A stretch of 64,000 nt of DNA, from contig NZ_FNDX01000001.1 in assembly GCF_900099765.1 (NCBI RefSeq), forward strand, positions 124,001 to 188,000, written 5' to 3'. Made by a program: the position numbers and the translations under genes. Source of the DNA: Paenibacillus typhae (lineage in GTDB: Bacteria; Bacillota; Bacilli; Paenibacillales; Paenibacillaceae). Below, piece by piece: positions 19,401 to 27,293 of this stretch; position 1 is the first letter of the stretch, and every line of letters begins with the position of its first letter. The notes under the pieces were generated by a model. The model was not told the DNA's origin, ran no database searches, and saw only the letters and a list, made by a program, of their open reading frames with translations.

Positions 19401-19597
19401 CCATGAGCCGGCAAATCAGGCTGCCGCTGATGCTGGATGATCTGTTCGTCAATTTTGATGAAGGCCGCTTGTCTGCAGCACTGGCCTTGATAGGCGAACT
19501 GTCGGCAACCAGGCAGATCGTTATGATGACCTGTCACCGCTATGTTGCGGATGCGGCAATGCGGATTATTCCATCTGCGTCGGTAATATCCGTCTGA
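16427..19597 (+). CDS. yhaN: YhaN-type SbcC/Rad50-like AAA ATPase with central membrane segments
   Basis: A 1056-residue SMC/Rad50-like ATPase. The Walker A site GRNEAGKS is at residues 30-37. Two long coiled-coil regions rich in Glu, Arg and Leu fill residues 170-490 and 560-930. The ABC signature LLSRGTQEQLYLAVRLAL is near 970 and Walker B LPLMLDDLFVNFDEG near 1005. Between the coils, about residues 500-545, two hydrophobic stretches (AAGAALTLLLPAALQL and ALGLLAAADLALWAGL) look like a membrane hairpin in place of a zinc hook. It partners with YhaO. The central part is very GC-rich. The gene ends 7 bases before the convergent ykvI-like gene. Confidence 0.87.
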   Translation: MKIEQLQISGFGRLQQREIELKEGVTVLYGRNEAGKSTTLQFIRAMLFGIPGRAHPAERYEPLQGSQHGGILTACDSTGAQWIIRRYAAGGEQQARSERLSITVRHPDGRTEEASQEELERRLLGGISRSMFRQLFAVSLDELQELGALQSEEMSSYLFHAGMGGGGDIMRAERKLLQEAEKLYKPRGKVQEAAKILQQIEKLERDMAESRALLPRYNANLAALELAEQKLAELELARNSKGSRLKLLRKAADIRELWLKWREARFELESLPEISDFPENGTVRWQTLEAEISSAAGAVERLQRQRDELAAELALHLPDELLLAQGPVLDLLDRRRVSYEDRRAERQRLEADLAVHEAHLERILRSLGTGWSYPELAAFAVTAAEREAARRFAAAFAGYDRRMEAREAERQSLRSRLAAAAAALQAAERSLAREHASGAASFAGLAPRSPRERLQLWDELQQAAERWREAQLGTAGPLSGPESAGRRSSGAENRRAARYRRWLAAGAALTLLLPAALQLSGAPPLSVWSALGLLAAADLALWAGLRAAGRQGTPPEHGGGDRAAAAAEMLRLRGLLLSGAEPESRGMDAGALEAGMRELRRLMEAWNAWQQRMDRLSGECEACRTEAEALAGHERALAEELERAEAEFAELDGRYTDWLRQRKLPEGLSPDGLPDLFALVEQGNELLRQRDKLTVRLGELGAECEAYEHEALSLLQQAGGNSSGEVPLFTLLSWLENRKREWDVLRSELLRREGLSARMAEMHEELEENRRQLEGLVHRSSALLREGGAGDGEDFLRRASAVQRRTELVRAIRQWELAMFTGWEGSRAEQLQQLLEQHDASSLEEERSAAENAAVNLEEERNILLEQRGKLLQEQEHLHERCMGDTVSQQLEEQRSALRQLAGQYAVTALAAELIGRTRRIYEQEKQPQVLQLASAYFAKLTQGEYRRMVMTLGHKELKAEHEALGLLDSGLLSRGTQEQLYLAVRLALAETMSRQIRLPLMLDDLFVNFDEGRLSAALALIGELSATRQIVMMTCHRYVADAAMRIIPSASVISV

Positions 19598-19603
19598 CTT
19601 CCC

Positions 19604-20719
19604 TTATTTCCGCCCCCGTATAACCGGCTTGACGGCAACAATCGTTATGCCTTTAGCTTTGTCTTTCCCTTCAGTTCCCTGAGGAGGGGGTGAAAGAGGT
19701 GCGCGCAGCAGCATGCTGACCCAGACCACGGCCAGAGCGCCGAAGATCGGGTAGAACACCCCGAGCAGCGAGCTGAAGCCGAACTGGCTGAACAGATAAC
19801 AGAACAGCATGAGCAGCGGAGTCACCAGGGCGGGGGCAATCGGGAGGCGCTGCTGCAGCTGTACACTGACGCCGTAAATGTTGGCTATGAAGGTGCTGAA
19901 GATTTCAAGGAAGATCAGCAGCAGATAGATCAGCTGAACGGCGGAGCCGAGCCGGAAGGCGATACTTCCCATCGGGACTTCATACTGCAGAATGCCGGGC
20001 ATCTGCGAGCTCATGGCGAAATGCGCAGCCAGCAGCATGAAGCCGATCCCGATGCCGCCCAGAATACCGCCGCGTACCAGCGACTGTTCGTCCCCGGTAT
20101 GCCGGGCCAGCGGAACAAGCACAGCCTGGGCCATACCCAGATTAAAGGCGGTATACAGCAGAGGTGACATCCAAGCGCCGAAGCTGCTGCTGTCCGTCTG
20201 CAGGAACAGAAACCGCTCCGCCCCCGGCAATCCGAATGTATTAAAAATAATGATAAGCGACAGAGTAAGCATCAGCGGCACAACCAGGCTGTTCAGCTGC
20301 ATAATGCCTGACATCCCGCGCTTCAGCAAAAAGAACGAGCCGGTCAGTGTAATCAGCAGTCCTGCCTGATAAGGGAAGCCAAAATGCTCCTGAAAGATGG
20401 CCCCGGCGCCGGCCAGCATAATGCTGTTGACCCCGATCAGGATAACCAGGGTGAACAGGCTGATGCGGCTGCCCGCTTTTTCACCGAACAGATGGCGGTT
20501 GAAATCCTCATACGAATCTGCACCGATCCGGCGGGCAATGACCATCATCTTCGTGCCGAGCCAAATGAACAGAAGGCTTGAGAGCATGATGGTAAGCAGG
20601 GCCCAGTGGCCGTACCGGGTAAAAAAACGGAGAATCTCCTGGCCGGTAGCAAACCCTGCGCCTACAATGGTGCCGATATAGGTGAAAGCAATCTGCAGCG
20701 TGCGGACATGCGATTTCAT
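19604..20719 (-). CDS. YkvI-type multi-pass membrane protein
   Basis: About 371 residues with ten or so hydrophobic segments. The N-terminal YIGTIVGAGFATGQEILRFF resembles the unwound-helix sodium-site region of APC/NSS-like transporters and matches the uncharacterised YkvI family. Substrate unknown. The start is placed at 20719, where GAGGAG precedes at about 7 bases; an ATG 15 bases upstream would overlap that site. The tail is basic. Confidence 0.8.
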   Translation of the reverse strand: MKSHVRTLQIAFTYIGTIVGAGFATGQEILRFFTRYGHWALLTIMLSSLLFIWLGTKMMVIARRIGADSYEDFNRHLFGEKAGSRISLFTLVILIGVNSIMLAGAGAIFQEHFGFPYQAGLLITLTGSFFLLKRGMSGIMQLNSLVVPLMLTLSLIIIFNTFGLPGAERFLFLQTDSSSFGAWMSPLLYTAFNLGMAQAVLVPLARHTGDEQSLVRGGILGGIGIGFMLLAAHFAMSSQMPGILQYEVPMGSIAFRLGSAVQLIYLLLIFLEIFSTFIANIYGVSVQLQQRLPIAPALVTPLLMLFCYLFSQFGFSSLLGVFYPIFGALAVVWVSMLLRAPLSPPPQGTEGKDKAKGITIVAVKPVIRGRK

Positions 20720-20898
20720 GGCTTCACTCCTCATGTGCTCTGATTATAAAAATGGGCGTTGCCCGCCGGATTGCCTTGTGCAGTCCATATAGTACAGGTT
20801 ATGATGATAGCCAGAGGGACATGACTTCCGCACTGGTGAAATGAAGGTTTGCGGCTGCGGAGCGTCTGGAATTATTAAGGTAATGGGGGTACTAAGTC

Positions 20899-21471
20899 AT
20901 GGAAGTATTGAAACAGCGGATATTAGAGGAAGGGGTTGTCCATTCCGATCAGGTGCTGAAGCTGGATGCCCTGCTCAACCACCAGGTTGATCCGATCCTG
21001 ACGATGGAAATGGGACGGGAGTTTGCCGGGAGATTCGCGGATGCAGGGATCACACGGGTGGTCACTGTGGAATCCTCGGGTATTGCCGTGGCGTTTGCCA
21101 CCGCTTTGGAAATGAAGGTGCCGCTTGTATTTGCCCGCCGCAAAAAAACGCTGCTGGCTGATCCGGATGCCCTGTGCGAACGGGTTCCGTCCTTTACCAA
21201 AGGGATTGTTACCGACATCATGCTGTCCCGCCAGTATATTTCCCGGGAAGATAAGGTTCTTTTTATTGATGATATTATTGCCAACGGTGATGCTGCGCGC
21301 GGGCTGATCAAGATTATCCAGCGTTCCGGCGCTGAGCTGGCCGGAATGGGAGTCGTCGTGGAGAAGTGCTTCCAGGCAGGCGCCCGTACGATCAGGGATC
21401 AGGGTATCCGTCTGGAATCGCTAGTCCGTATAGAGTCGCTGGAAGACGGAAAGGTTCATTTCGCCGATTAA
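20899..21471 (+). CDS. xpt: Xanthine phosphoribosyltransferase
   Basis: A 190-residue purine salvage enzyme making XMP from xanthine and PRPP. It matches B. subtilis Xpt along its length: MEVLKQRILEEGVV, VESSGIAVAF, the PRPP loop VLFIDDIIANGDAARGL, and GVVVEKCFQAG. B. subtilis xpt is controlled by a guanine riboswitch; the 160 bases upstream here show no recognisable purine-aptamer core, so control may differ. A weak G-rich ribosome site precedes ATG 20899. pbuX is not adjacent. Confidence 0.93.
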   Translation: MEVLKQRILEEGVVHSDQVLKLDALLNHQVDPILTMEMGREFAGRFADAGITRVVTVESSGIAVAFATALEMKVPLVFARRKKTLLADPDALCERVPSFTKGIVTDIMLSRQYISREDKVLFIDDIIANGDAARGLIKIIQRSGAELAGMGVVVEKCFQAGARTIRDQGIRLESLVRIESLEDGKVHFAD

Positions 21472-21576
21472 TTCAGTGACAATTATCGGAACAAAGCCTA
21501 TTTTTAAAACATCTTCTTTTCACCCTATAACTTTTCCTTTATAATAAAGATTAGACATAGGAGAGGAGGCGTCACA

Positions 21577-21894
21577 ATGGGGAAAGAACCGGTGACAGAG
21601 CAATTTTTTATTGATAAGCTAACCGAGGCCAAGGATCATTTCGAGCGTGCCCTGGATTGTAAACACACAGAGTTCGACGATCTGTATCCCTATATGATTG
21701 AACATCCTCAATTTTTCTGGTATAAACGTTATGTTGCCTGGTCGGAACTTTTAACGATCACCAGTCTGTGCCAAGAGCTGGAATTCAACTGGAAAGAGAA
21801 TTTCACAGACAATCAGGTTGAATACCTGGAACAACGTGTGATGTCCGCTAAAGTTCTTGATTTCTGGTTTGAGAAGAATGAAGCGCTGATATAG
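21577..21894 (+). CDS. Conserved-looking acidic protein of unknown function, 105 residues
   Basis: Begins MGKEPVTEQFFIDKLTEAKD after AGGAGAGGAGG with good spacing. It is rich in aromatic and acidic residues (HPQFFWYKRYVAWSEL) and predicted all-helical, with no signal or membrane segment. I do not recognise a domain. It stands alone with its own terminator. Confidence 0.75.
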   Translation: MGKEPVTEQFFIDKLTEAKDHFERALDCKHTEFDDLYPYMIEHPQFFWYKRYVAWSELLTITSLCQELEFNWKENFTDNQVEYLEQRVMSAKVLDFWFEKNEALI

Positions 21895-21910
21895 GATCTT
21901 AGTCAAGCAA

Positions 21911-21943
21911 GACCCAAATGGATTCTCATTTGGGTCTTTTTTT
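21911..21943 (+). terminator. Rho-independent terminator
   Basis: GACCCAAATG pairs with CATTTGGGTC around GATTCT, followed by eight T. Confidence 0.92.
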
Positions 21944-21980
21944 GAATAGACAAGCTTTTTTGCAAAGGAGGGTTAGGAAC

Positions 21981-22199
21981 ATGATCAGTGATGAAGAATT
22001 GGATGCTTACCGTTTGTCCGGTGAGAAGGTGCGTGTTATTCGTGACGCACTCCAGAGCAATGATGTAAGAGGCATAATCCTGGCCTGGAATGAGACCCAG
22101 GTGATGGTGCGCCGTCCAAATAAGCATGTAGTCAAGCTCGACCGCAATTACATTTTTCAGCCGTACTCAGAGCCGCGCAAAGGGCTGGAGGATTTATAA
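21981..22199 (+). CDS. Small protein of unknown function, 72 residues
   Basis: ATG 21981 follows AAAGGAGGG at about 9 bases and gives MISDEELDAYRLSGEKVRVI and on. It has alternating beta-type segments (RGIILAWNETQVMVRRPNKHVVKL) that suggest a small barrel, compatible with nucleic-acid or protein binding; this is inference only. An upstream in-frame extension to 21918 runs through the terminator of the previous gene and is rejected. Confidence 0.75.
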   Translation: MISDEELDAYRLSGEKVRVIRDALQSNDVRGIILAWNETQVMVRRPNKHVVKLDRNYIFQPYSEPRKGLEDL

Positions 22200-22220
22200 G
22201 ATAAAGCGCATCATAACGCA

Positions 22221-22254
22221 GAGAAGCCCCGTCCGGGTATGGACGGGGCTTCTC
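22221..22254. terminator. Strong bidirectional hairpin between convergent genes
   Basis: A perfect 14-bp stem GAGAAGCCCCGTCC / GGACGGGGCTTCTC with a 6-base loop. T-runs are weak on both sides, but the position between convergent genes fits a shared terminator. Confidence 0.75.
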
Positions 22255-22273
22255 GCATACAGGCTGATAACCA

Positions 22274-22729
22274 TCAGATGGACATAGCCATCTGTTCAAC
22301 GCTCTCGTTCTTGGATAATACGGCGAGTTCCGGATTCAGCCCGAGGTAAGCGCGCATGCGCTGCATCATCTCATTACGGAAGCCGGGCCACTGGATGTTG
22401 ATCTCGCCGGTATAGCCCCGGCAGGCATAAGAGGCTTCAACGCCGCGCTGATCCTGGCGGATCGTCGTAATCTTCAGATTGTGGGAGGTCAGCTCGCGGG
22501 TTACCTCCTGCAGCATCAGCGAAGTCTTCTTGGTTGCGCCAGTAACCAGCTCCATGTAGAGCTGGGGGGTCTTGAATAAACCGCTCCTGCCGATTACACG
22601 GCAATCACGCTCGAATACTTTATGAATAAACGTCAGCAGCAGATAGCTTCTCACAAGGGACAGTTCGTCTTTGGTTATATCTTCAGGAATAGTTGGTGTG
22701 TTCAGAGTGGTTCTGGTAGTAGTCGCCAT
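22274..22729 (-). CDS. Uncharacterised soluble protein, 151 residues
   Basis: Starts MATTTRTTLNTPTIPEDITK at 22729 with AGGTGAT just upstream; longer in-frame starts lack a site. It has two regions, a helical part (DELSLVRSYLLLTFIHKVFE) and a beta-rich part with VEASYACRGYTGEINIQWPG. No membrane helix or signal. Family not recognised. It is divergent from the tRNA-Leu gene. Confidence 0.75.
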   Translation of the reverse strand: MATTTRTTLNTPTIPEDITKDELSLVRSYLLLTFIHKVFERDCRVIGRSGLFKTPQLYMELVTGATKKTSLMLQEVTRELTSHNLKITTIRQDQRGVEASYACRGYTGEINIQWPGFRNEMMQRMRAYLGLNPELAVLSKNESVEQMAMSI

Positions 22730-22842
22730 ATAAATCACCTCATTTATAGTATGCGAACTTTTGTTCTTATTATACCTTGAATTTATAATGAAAAGCAATA
22801 ATTATCCAAAAAAATATGAAAAGAAATGAAAATAAAAAAGTC

Positions 22843-22871
22843 TTGACTCTTATATCTGTACATGGTAAGAT
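22843..22871 (+). promoter_or_regulatory. Sigma-A promoter of tRNA-Leu
   Basis: TTGACT (22843-22848), 17-base spacer, TAAGAT (22866-22871). The tRNA begins 36 bases after the -10 box. Confidence 0.8.
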
Positions 22872-22907
22872 CTATCTTGTGGCCGCGAGAGTGGCATAAT
22901 AGAATTT

Positions 22908-22991
22908 GCGGTCGTGGCGGAATTGGCAGACGCGCACGGTTCAGGTCCGTGTGGTAGCAATACCGTGGAGGTTCGAGTCCTCTCGACCGCA
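22908..22991 (+). tRNA. tRNA-Leu (anticodon CAG)
   Basis: The acceptor arms GCGGTCG and CGACCGC pair fully. The anticodon stem CACGG/CCGTG encloses loop TTCAGGT, so the anticodon CAG is at 22942-22944. There is a long variable arm as expected for a class II tRNA, and a GGTTCGAGTCC T-arm. Length 84; CCA is not encoded. Confidence 0.95.
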
Positions 22992-23002
22992 TCCTAATGA
23001 AG

Positions 23003-23043
23003 AAAGACCCGTAATGCCTTAGGCGATTACGGGTCTTTTTTTT
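23003..23043 (+). terminator. Terminator of tRNA-Leu
   Basis: AAAGACCCGTAAT pairs with ATTACGGGTCTTT, followed by T residues. Confidence 0.92.
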
Positions 23044-23103
23044 GCGTGAAAATGAGCTTTAATTATATCTCCTCGTCTTCATCTATTGTTTACTGCCGCC
23101 CCC

Positions 23104-23132
23104 TTGACAGCAGAGCCCAAAGCCATTATATT
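23104..23132 (+). promoter_or_regulatory. Sigma-A promoter of the ROK regulator gene
   Basis: TTGACA (23104-23109), 17-base spacer, TATATT (23127-23132), about 50 bases before the start codon. Confidence 0.75.
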
Positions 23133-23183
23133 TTCACTTATTAAAAGAGTTGTAATAACTCAGAAAACAGGAAGGGGACAATA

Positions 23184-24209
23184 ATGCCAATAACCCACAA
23201 CACCGCTCAAGTCAAGAAGATCAATGTGGAGCTGGTCAAAAATACGTTGAAGGCTGCCGGTACAGGCACAAAGGCGTCAATCGCCAATATGACACGGCTG
23301 AGCGTAGCCACTTGCGGCAGTATTCTGAATGAGCTGGTCCGCAGCGGTGAGGTGATTGAACTGGAGCTTGAGGAATCGAGCGGCGGGCGTCCTGCCAGGC
23401 AGTACAGGTTCAATGCTGATTATGCCTGTGTGCTGTGTCTGATGGTGAAGACGGAAGGCGGCCGTCATTCCATTACTTACCTTATTGTCAATCTGGCAGG
23501 TGATCAGGTGGAGGAGGGGACCCGGCATTATGGCTATATAGATGCAGATACCATTCATTCTCTGGTCGGGGAACTTGCCGGGAAACACCGCCATGTAAAA
23601 GCAGCCGGCATCGGCATTCCGGGAGTCGCGCACCGCGGGGTTATCGGAATCTGTGACGTGGCTGCACTTGCCGGGGTGCCGCTGGGTGAGCAGCTTAGTG
23701 AGAAGTACAATATGGACATCATTATCGAGAATGATATGAATGCTACAGTGTATGGCTTTTATCAGCTTCAGAACCTGGAGGAGGATCAGCCGTTTGCCGT
23801 AGTGACCTTTCCTGACAATCATTTTCCGGGAGCAGGCTTCATCGTTAACGGGCGCATGGTGACGGGCTCAACCCATTTTGCAGGGGAGATCTCTTATTTT
23901 CCGGTTGGCCTTTCACGGGAGGAGCAGCTGGAAAGGCTGCATAACAAGGATACGTTCGTATCTGTAGCGGCCCATATGCTGTCTTCCATCATAACGGTCC
24001 TTAATCCGGTCTCCATTGCGGTCACAGGCGATTTGACCCATCCTTCGATGACGGAGGAGCTGCTTGACGGCTGCCGGCAATACATACCGGAGGAGCATCT
24101 GCCGGCGCTGCTTATCAAAAACAATACACAGGAAGAATACAAAACCGGCCTAACTGCACTTACGCTGGAGAGTCTTACTTACCGGCTGCAGCTGGTGGAA
24201 CGGAAATAA
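23184..24209 (+). CDS. ROK-family transcriptional regulator
   Basis: 341 residues. An N-terminal winged-helix domain (residues 1-70; SIANMTRLSVATCGSILNEL) is joined to a ROK/NagC sugar-kinase-like domain. AAGIGIPG and the catalytic-type ENDMNATVYG are present. The zinc-binding CxCGxxGC motif that ROK proteins carry after the HxGE-like element is absent; the sequence reads HFAGEISYFPVGLS. It is therefore probably a sugar sensor rather than a kinase. AGGAAGGGG precedes ATG 23184. The MFS gene directly downstream, with an inverted repeat between them, is the likely regulated partner. Confidence 0.85.
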   Translation: MPITHNTAQVKKINVELVKNTLKAAGTGTKASIANMTRLSVATCGSILNELVRSGEVIELELEESSGGRPARQYRFNADYACVLCLMVKTEGGRHSITYLIVNLAGDQVEEGTRHYGYIDADTIHSLVGELAGKHRHVKAAGIGIPGVAHRGVIGICDVAALAGVPLGEQLSEKYNMDIIIENDMNATVYGFYQLQNLEEDQPFAVVTFPDNHFPGAGFIVNGRMVTGSTHFAGEISYFPVGLSREEQLERLHNKDTFVSVAAHMLSSIITVLNPVSIAVTGDLTHPSMTEELLDGCRQYIPEEHLPALLIKNNTQEEYKTGLTALTLESLTYRLQLVERK

Positions 24210-24238
24210 CGAACGGTCCCGTGCGGCCCCATTGCCCA

Positions 24239-24264
24239 TTGTTATACCCGTTGTCCAATAACAA
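24239..24264. promoter_or_regulatory. Candidate operator before the MFS gene
   Basis: TTGTTAT (24239-24245) and ATAACAA (24258-24264) form an inverted repeat with a 12-base gap, 24 bases before the MFS start. A site for the ROK regulator is inferred from position only. Confidence 0.4.
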
Positions 24265-24288
24265 CTAATCCTTCAGGAGGCCATCAAG

Positions 24289-25527
24289 TTGAAACAGCGC
24301 ACAACCTCATTCAATAAAACCTATGCCATGCAGCTTGTAACGATCTTTTTAGGCTTTATTATCTTCGGTATTTCCGAAAATATTAAAGGACCGGCTATCC
24401 CGCGGATTCAGTTTGACTTTGCCTTGAACGAGGAGCAGCTGGGGAGTCTGCTGTCCCTGAACGCCCTCGGCTATCTGATTGCCTGTTCATTCACCGCTAT
24501 ACTGGTGCGTAAATTCGGAATCAAAGCGACAAGCATTATGTCCTTTGCCTCCATGCTGCTGTCCGGTATTTTTATCTTTGTATCCCATGCCTATCCTGCG
24601 TTCGCGGCATCTTATTTCCTGATGTACATCGGCAACGGGATGCTGGAGATTGCCCTGGCTATCCTGGGGGCACGTATTTTTGTCAAAAATGTCGGGACCA
24701 TGATGAACCTGTCCCACTTTTTTTATGGACTAAGCTCCACAGTTGCCCCGCTGATCGCTACAGGCATGATGTCTGTGCACCTTTTTGGCCATGAACTGGA
24801 CTGGCGGGGAATGTATCTGGTCATGCTCTCGCTCTCGCTGCTGCCGATCCTGAGTGCGCTGCGCAGCTCCTTTCCGGGAGATGATATGCCGGCTGAGCAC
24901 CGTACGCCGTTCAAGGAATTAAGACGGGACCCGGCCCTGTGGTGGATGGTGCTGATCCTGTCCTTCGGCGTTGTATCTGAGCTGGCCGTCGGCGGCTGGC
25001 TGGTTAATTTTCTGGAGAAGGCGTACGACTGGGATACTGTTAAGGCATCGGGTCTGCTGTCTGTTTTCTTCCTGCTGTTTTCGGTCGGCAGACTTGTGCT
25101 TGGACCGGTGACGGACAAAATCGGCTTCACCCTGTCGTTGATTATTTTCTCGGGCTTCTCCGCCGTTTGTACCTTTGCGGCGATTGCAGGGGGAGAGTCC
25201 CTGGCGTTTCTGTTCGCGGCCGCAGGGCTTGGGATTGCGATGATTTATCCGACCGTTATGGCCTTTATTGCGAAACGTTATCCGGGCGGCAGTGATACAG
25301 CTATTACCTTTACGGTTACCATGATGGGACTCGGAAGTGTTATCGGGAACTATGTGATCGGCTTTGTGATCGAAGCGGTGAAGAAGCTGTATGATGAAAA
25401 TGACCCGAACGCCCTGCTGCACGGATTGCAGGCGGGATACGGATTTATCGGCCTGTGTGCCCTGCTGTGTGCGGTATGCGCCTTTGTGCTGTACCGCTAC
25501 CTGAATAAACGCGGTGAACTGATCTGA
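24289..25527 (+). CDS. MFS permease, probably sugar related
   Basis: 412 residues with 12 predicted membrane helices; the first is preceded by a short basic N-terminus. The loop 2-3 region reads VRKFGIKATSIM, a variant of the MFS motif A, and a large central loop after helix 6 (SSFPGDDMPAEHR) is visible. Overall it resembles the FucP/GlcP-like branch (helix 1 region FLGFIIFGISENIKGPAIP). The start is TTG 24289 with AGGAGG 9 bases before. The ROK neighbour supports a sugar substrate, but the substrate is not determined by sequence. Confidence 0.82.
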   Translation: MKQRTTSFNKTYAMQLVTIFLGFIIFGISENIKGPAIPRIQFDFALNEEQLGSLLSLNALGYLIACSFTAILVRKFGIKATSIMSFASMLLSGIFIFVSHAYPAFAASYFLMYIGNGMLEIALAILGARIFVKNVGTMMNLSHFFYGLSSTVAPLIATGMMSVHLFGHELDWRGMYLVMLSLSLLPILSALRSSFPGDDMPAEHRTPFKELRRDPALWWMVLILSFGVVSELAVGGWLVNFLEKAYDWDTVKASGLLSVFFLLFSVGRLVLGPVTDKIGFTLSLIIFSGFSAVCTFAAIAGGESLAFLFAAAGLGIAMIYPTVMAFIAKRYPGGSDTAITFTVTMMGLGSVIGNYVIGFVIEAVKKLYDENDPNALLHGLQAGYGFIGLCALLCAVCAFVLYRYLNKRGELI

Positions 25528-25538
25528 TCCGGCATCCG

Positions 25539-26405
25539 TTAATCCCTTTTGCCGAGCAGGTCTTCCGTAGCCTCCCACAATTTTTTCTGCTGTACTGGAT
25601 CATTGCCCGGGAAGACGGGTTCAATGGGCCTGCCGGTTCCGACATTGAAGTATCCGCCGGTTACTTTACCGTATTCAGGCTCCAGAATGAGCCGGGTTAT
25701 GATGTCTGTTCCTCTGCGGGGATCGCCGATATGAAGCCCTTTTAACAGCCGTTCGATTAAACCGGCAAACTTCAGTTCACGTCCAAGGCCAGTGACGTTA
25801 AATCCGGGATTGAGAGCATTGACAGTGATTCCGCTGCCCGACCATCTGCGGGCCAGCTCAGCGGTGAACATAATGTTGAGCAGCTTGGTTTTGCCGTAAA
25901 GCGCGGATGAGCCGCGGGCTGTAAAAGGGCTGGTGTCACTTAAATCCTCTGGCAGCTTCAGCGTTCCGTGATTGCGTGAAGCTTCGGAGGCAACATTGAC
26001 CACCCGGGCCTGCCCGGCTTTCAATAGAGAGGGCTGAAGGATTTGGGTCAGCAGCCAGGGCGCCAAATAGTTGACAGCAATCATTTCGGCATAGCCTTCA
26101 GAAGTGACACGAGGCTCAAAGGCATGGATACCGGCATTGTTTAATAATACGTCGATTGCTGGATGAGCGGACAGGATTTCTTGTCCGACTCTGCGGACAT
26201 CCTTCATTACCGAGAGGTCACCGTAATAAAAGTGGATTGGCGCACCGGGGGCTTGTTGTCTGATTTTGAGTGCTGCGGCCTCGGCACGTTCCATGCTCCG
26301 GGCTGTCAAAACTAGCCTGAAACCTCGTTCCGCCAGCGTAGCGGCAGCCAGCTGCCCGAGTCCGCTGGTGGCTCCTGTAATGACTGCAACAGGATTTTTA
26401 GACAT
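25539..26405 (-). CDS. Short-chain dehydrogenase/reductase
   Basis: 288 residues with a Rossmann NAD(P) site TGATSGLG, the structural NNAG motif (LLNNAGIHAF) and the catalytic Tyr/Lys in SALYGKTKLLN. The Ser partner is in NVASEASRNHG. It resembles retinol dehydrogenase-like SDRs. The start is 26405, where AAGGAG is 9 bases upstream. It is divergent from a MarR-type gene and shares a palindromic intergenic region with it, so it is likely the MarR target, as in many electrophile or aromatic response pairs. Confidence 0.87.
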   Translation of the reverse strand: MSKNPVAVITGATSGLGQLAAATLAERGFRLVLTARSMERAEAAALKIRQQAPGAPIHFYYGDLSVMKDVRRVGQEILSAHPAIDVLLNNAGIHAFEPRVTSEGYAEMIAVNYLAPWLLTQILQPSLLKAGQARVVNVASEASRNHGTLKLPEDLSDTSPFTARGSSALYGKTKLLNIMFTAELARRWSGSGITVNALNPGFNVTGLGRELKFAGLIERLLKGLHIGDPRRGTDIITRLILEPEYGKVTGGYFNVGTGRPIEPVFPGNDPVQQKKLWEATEDLLGKRD

Positions 26406-26442
26406 GAGTTCGGTCTCCTTCATGTGATATAATGGTATAGCA

Positions 26443-26496
26443 ATATAGTTGATATATGTCCATCATAATAATATGATTGATATATGTCAACTATAT
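26443..26496. promoter_or_regulatory. Candidate MarR operator between divergent genes
   Basis: ATATAGTTGA (26443-26452) and TCAACTATAT (26487-26496) are inverted copies. In addition TTGATATATGTC occurs as a direct repeat at 26449-26460 and 26477-26488. Confidence 0.6.
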
Positions 26497-26527
26497 TAGG
26501 CGTTTATTCTGAACTGAAGGAAGAAAG

Positions 26528-26995
26528 GTGAACAGATTGAGTACAGATTCCTTGGCTGATGCAGGAAGAGAAGCGCTTGAAGCAGCGCTCGGAGAACAGC
26601 TGAACGCGCTGCTTAGCGCGTCCCATGCCATCAACGTGAGGGCGGCAGCCCGGTTTGATGATTCTTTGCAGCCGGCGGCTTTTCACCTCATCCGCTGGCT
26701 GTATTCTTATGGACCGGCCAGTGCTGCGGTGCTGGCGGAATCCACAGCAATGGACCGCAGCTCGGTAAGCCGGCTGATTAAACAACTGGAAGCCTTGGGT
26801 TATGTGAGGAGAGAGTCGTCTCCGGAAGACGGGCGGGCCATTCTGCTCTCACTCACCGGACACGGGCAGGAGAAGATCGTGGAGGCGCTTAAAGAGAAGG
26901 GTACTGTTTTTTATGAGCGGATTGCGGGCTGGAAGGATGAGCAGCTATATGAATTTGTTGAAATGCTTAGGCAGTTTAACGGCTTGAACCCTTGA
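26528..26995 (+). CDS. MarR-family transcriptional regulator
   Basis: 155 residues, winged-helix repressor. The recognition region reads LAESTAMDRSSVSRLIKQLE, followed by the wing YVRRESSPEDGRAILLSLT, typical of MarR. Terminal helices form the dimer interface. The start is GTG 26528 with AAGGAAG upstream. Two direct/inverted repeats in the region it shares with the SDR gene are its probable sites. Confidence 0.87.
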   Translation: MNRLSTDSLADAGREALEAALGEQLNALLSASHAINVRAAARFDDSLQPAAFHLIRWLYSYGPASAAVLAESTAMDRSSVSRLIKQLEALGYVRRESSPEDGRAILLSLTGHGQEKIVEALKEKGTVFYERIAGWKDEQLYEFVEMLRQFNGLNP

Positions 26996-27065
26996 ACCCT
27001 TGAATCCGGGTGAACGTAGCTGAAAGTAATTAATATAGTGCAGAGGGAGATCGTTTGATAATTAA

Positions 27066-27290
27066 GGCACTGAAGCGGAGTATCAGGGGGAAGGTCTTGG
27101 AAGAGTCCTGCTGCGGGCAGCACTTCACACCGCTAAGAATAACGGCTACAGCCGGAGTATCCTGTGTGTGAATGCAGAGAACGAGCAGGCAAAAGCGTTG
27201 TACACCGGGGAGGGCTTCAGGGAGGCTGAGTCTGCTGAAATAAGGTGCTTTCCTTACGAGGAGAGCACCTTTTTGTCCTGCTATAACACA
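27066..27290 (+). pseudogene. C-terminal remnant of a GNAT acetyltransferase
   Basis: The frame reads GTEAEYQGEGLGRVLLRAAL, then NGYSRSILCVNAENEQAKAL and YTGEGFRE. These are the acetyl-CoA loop (QGEGLGRVLL) and the final NxxAxxLYxxxGF motif of GNAT enzymes. A TAA stands at 27063-27065 in the same frame and nothing upstream resembles the N-terminal half. No start codon with a ribosome site precedes the acetyl-CoA loop. It lies between marR and the convergent yihY gene. Confidence 0.7.
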
Positions 27291-27293
27291 AAT

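Noticed and set aside
20735..20898. Possible guanine riboswitch ahead of xpt.
   Set aside because: The conserved three-way-junction core of purine aptamers could not be found.
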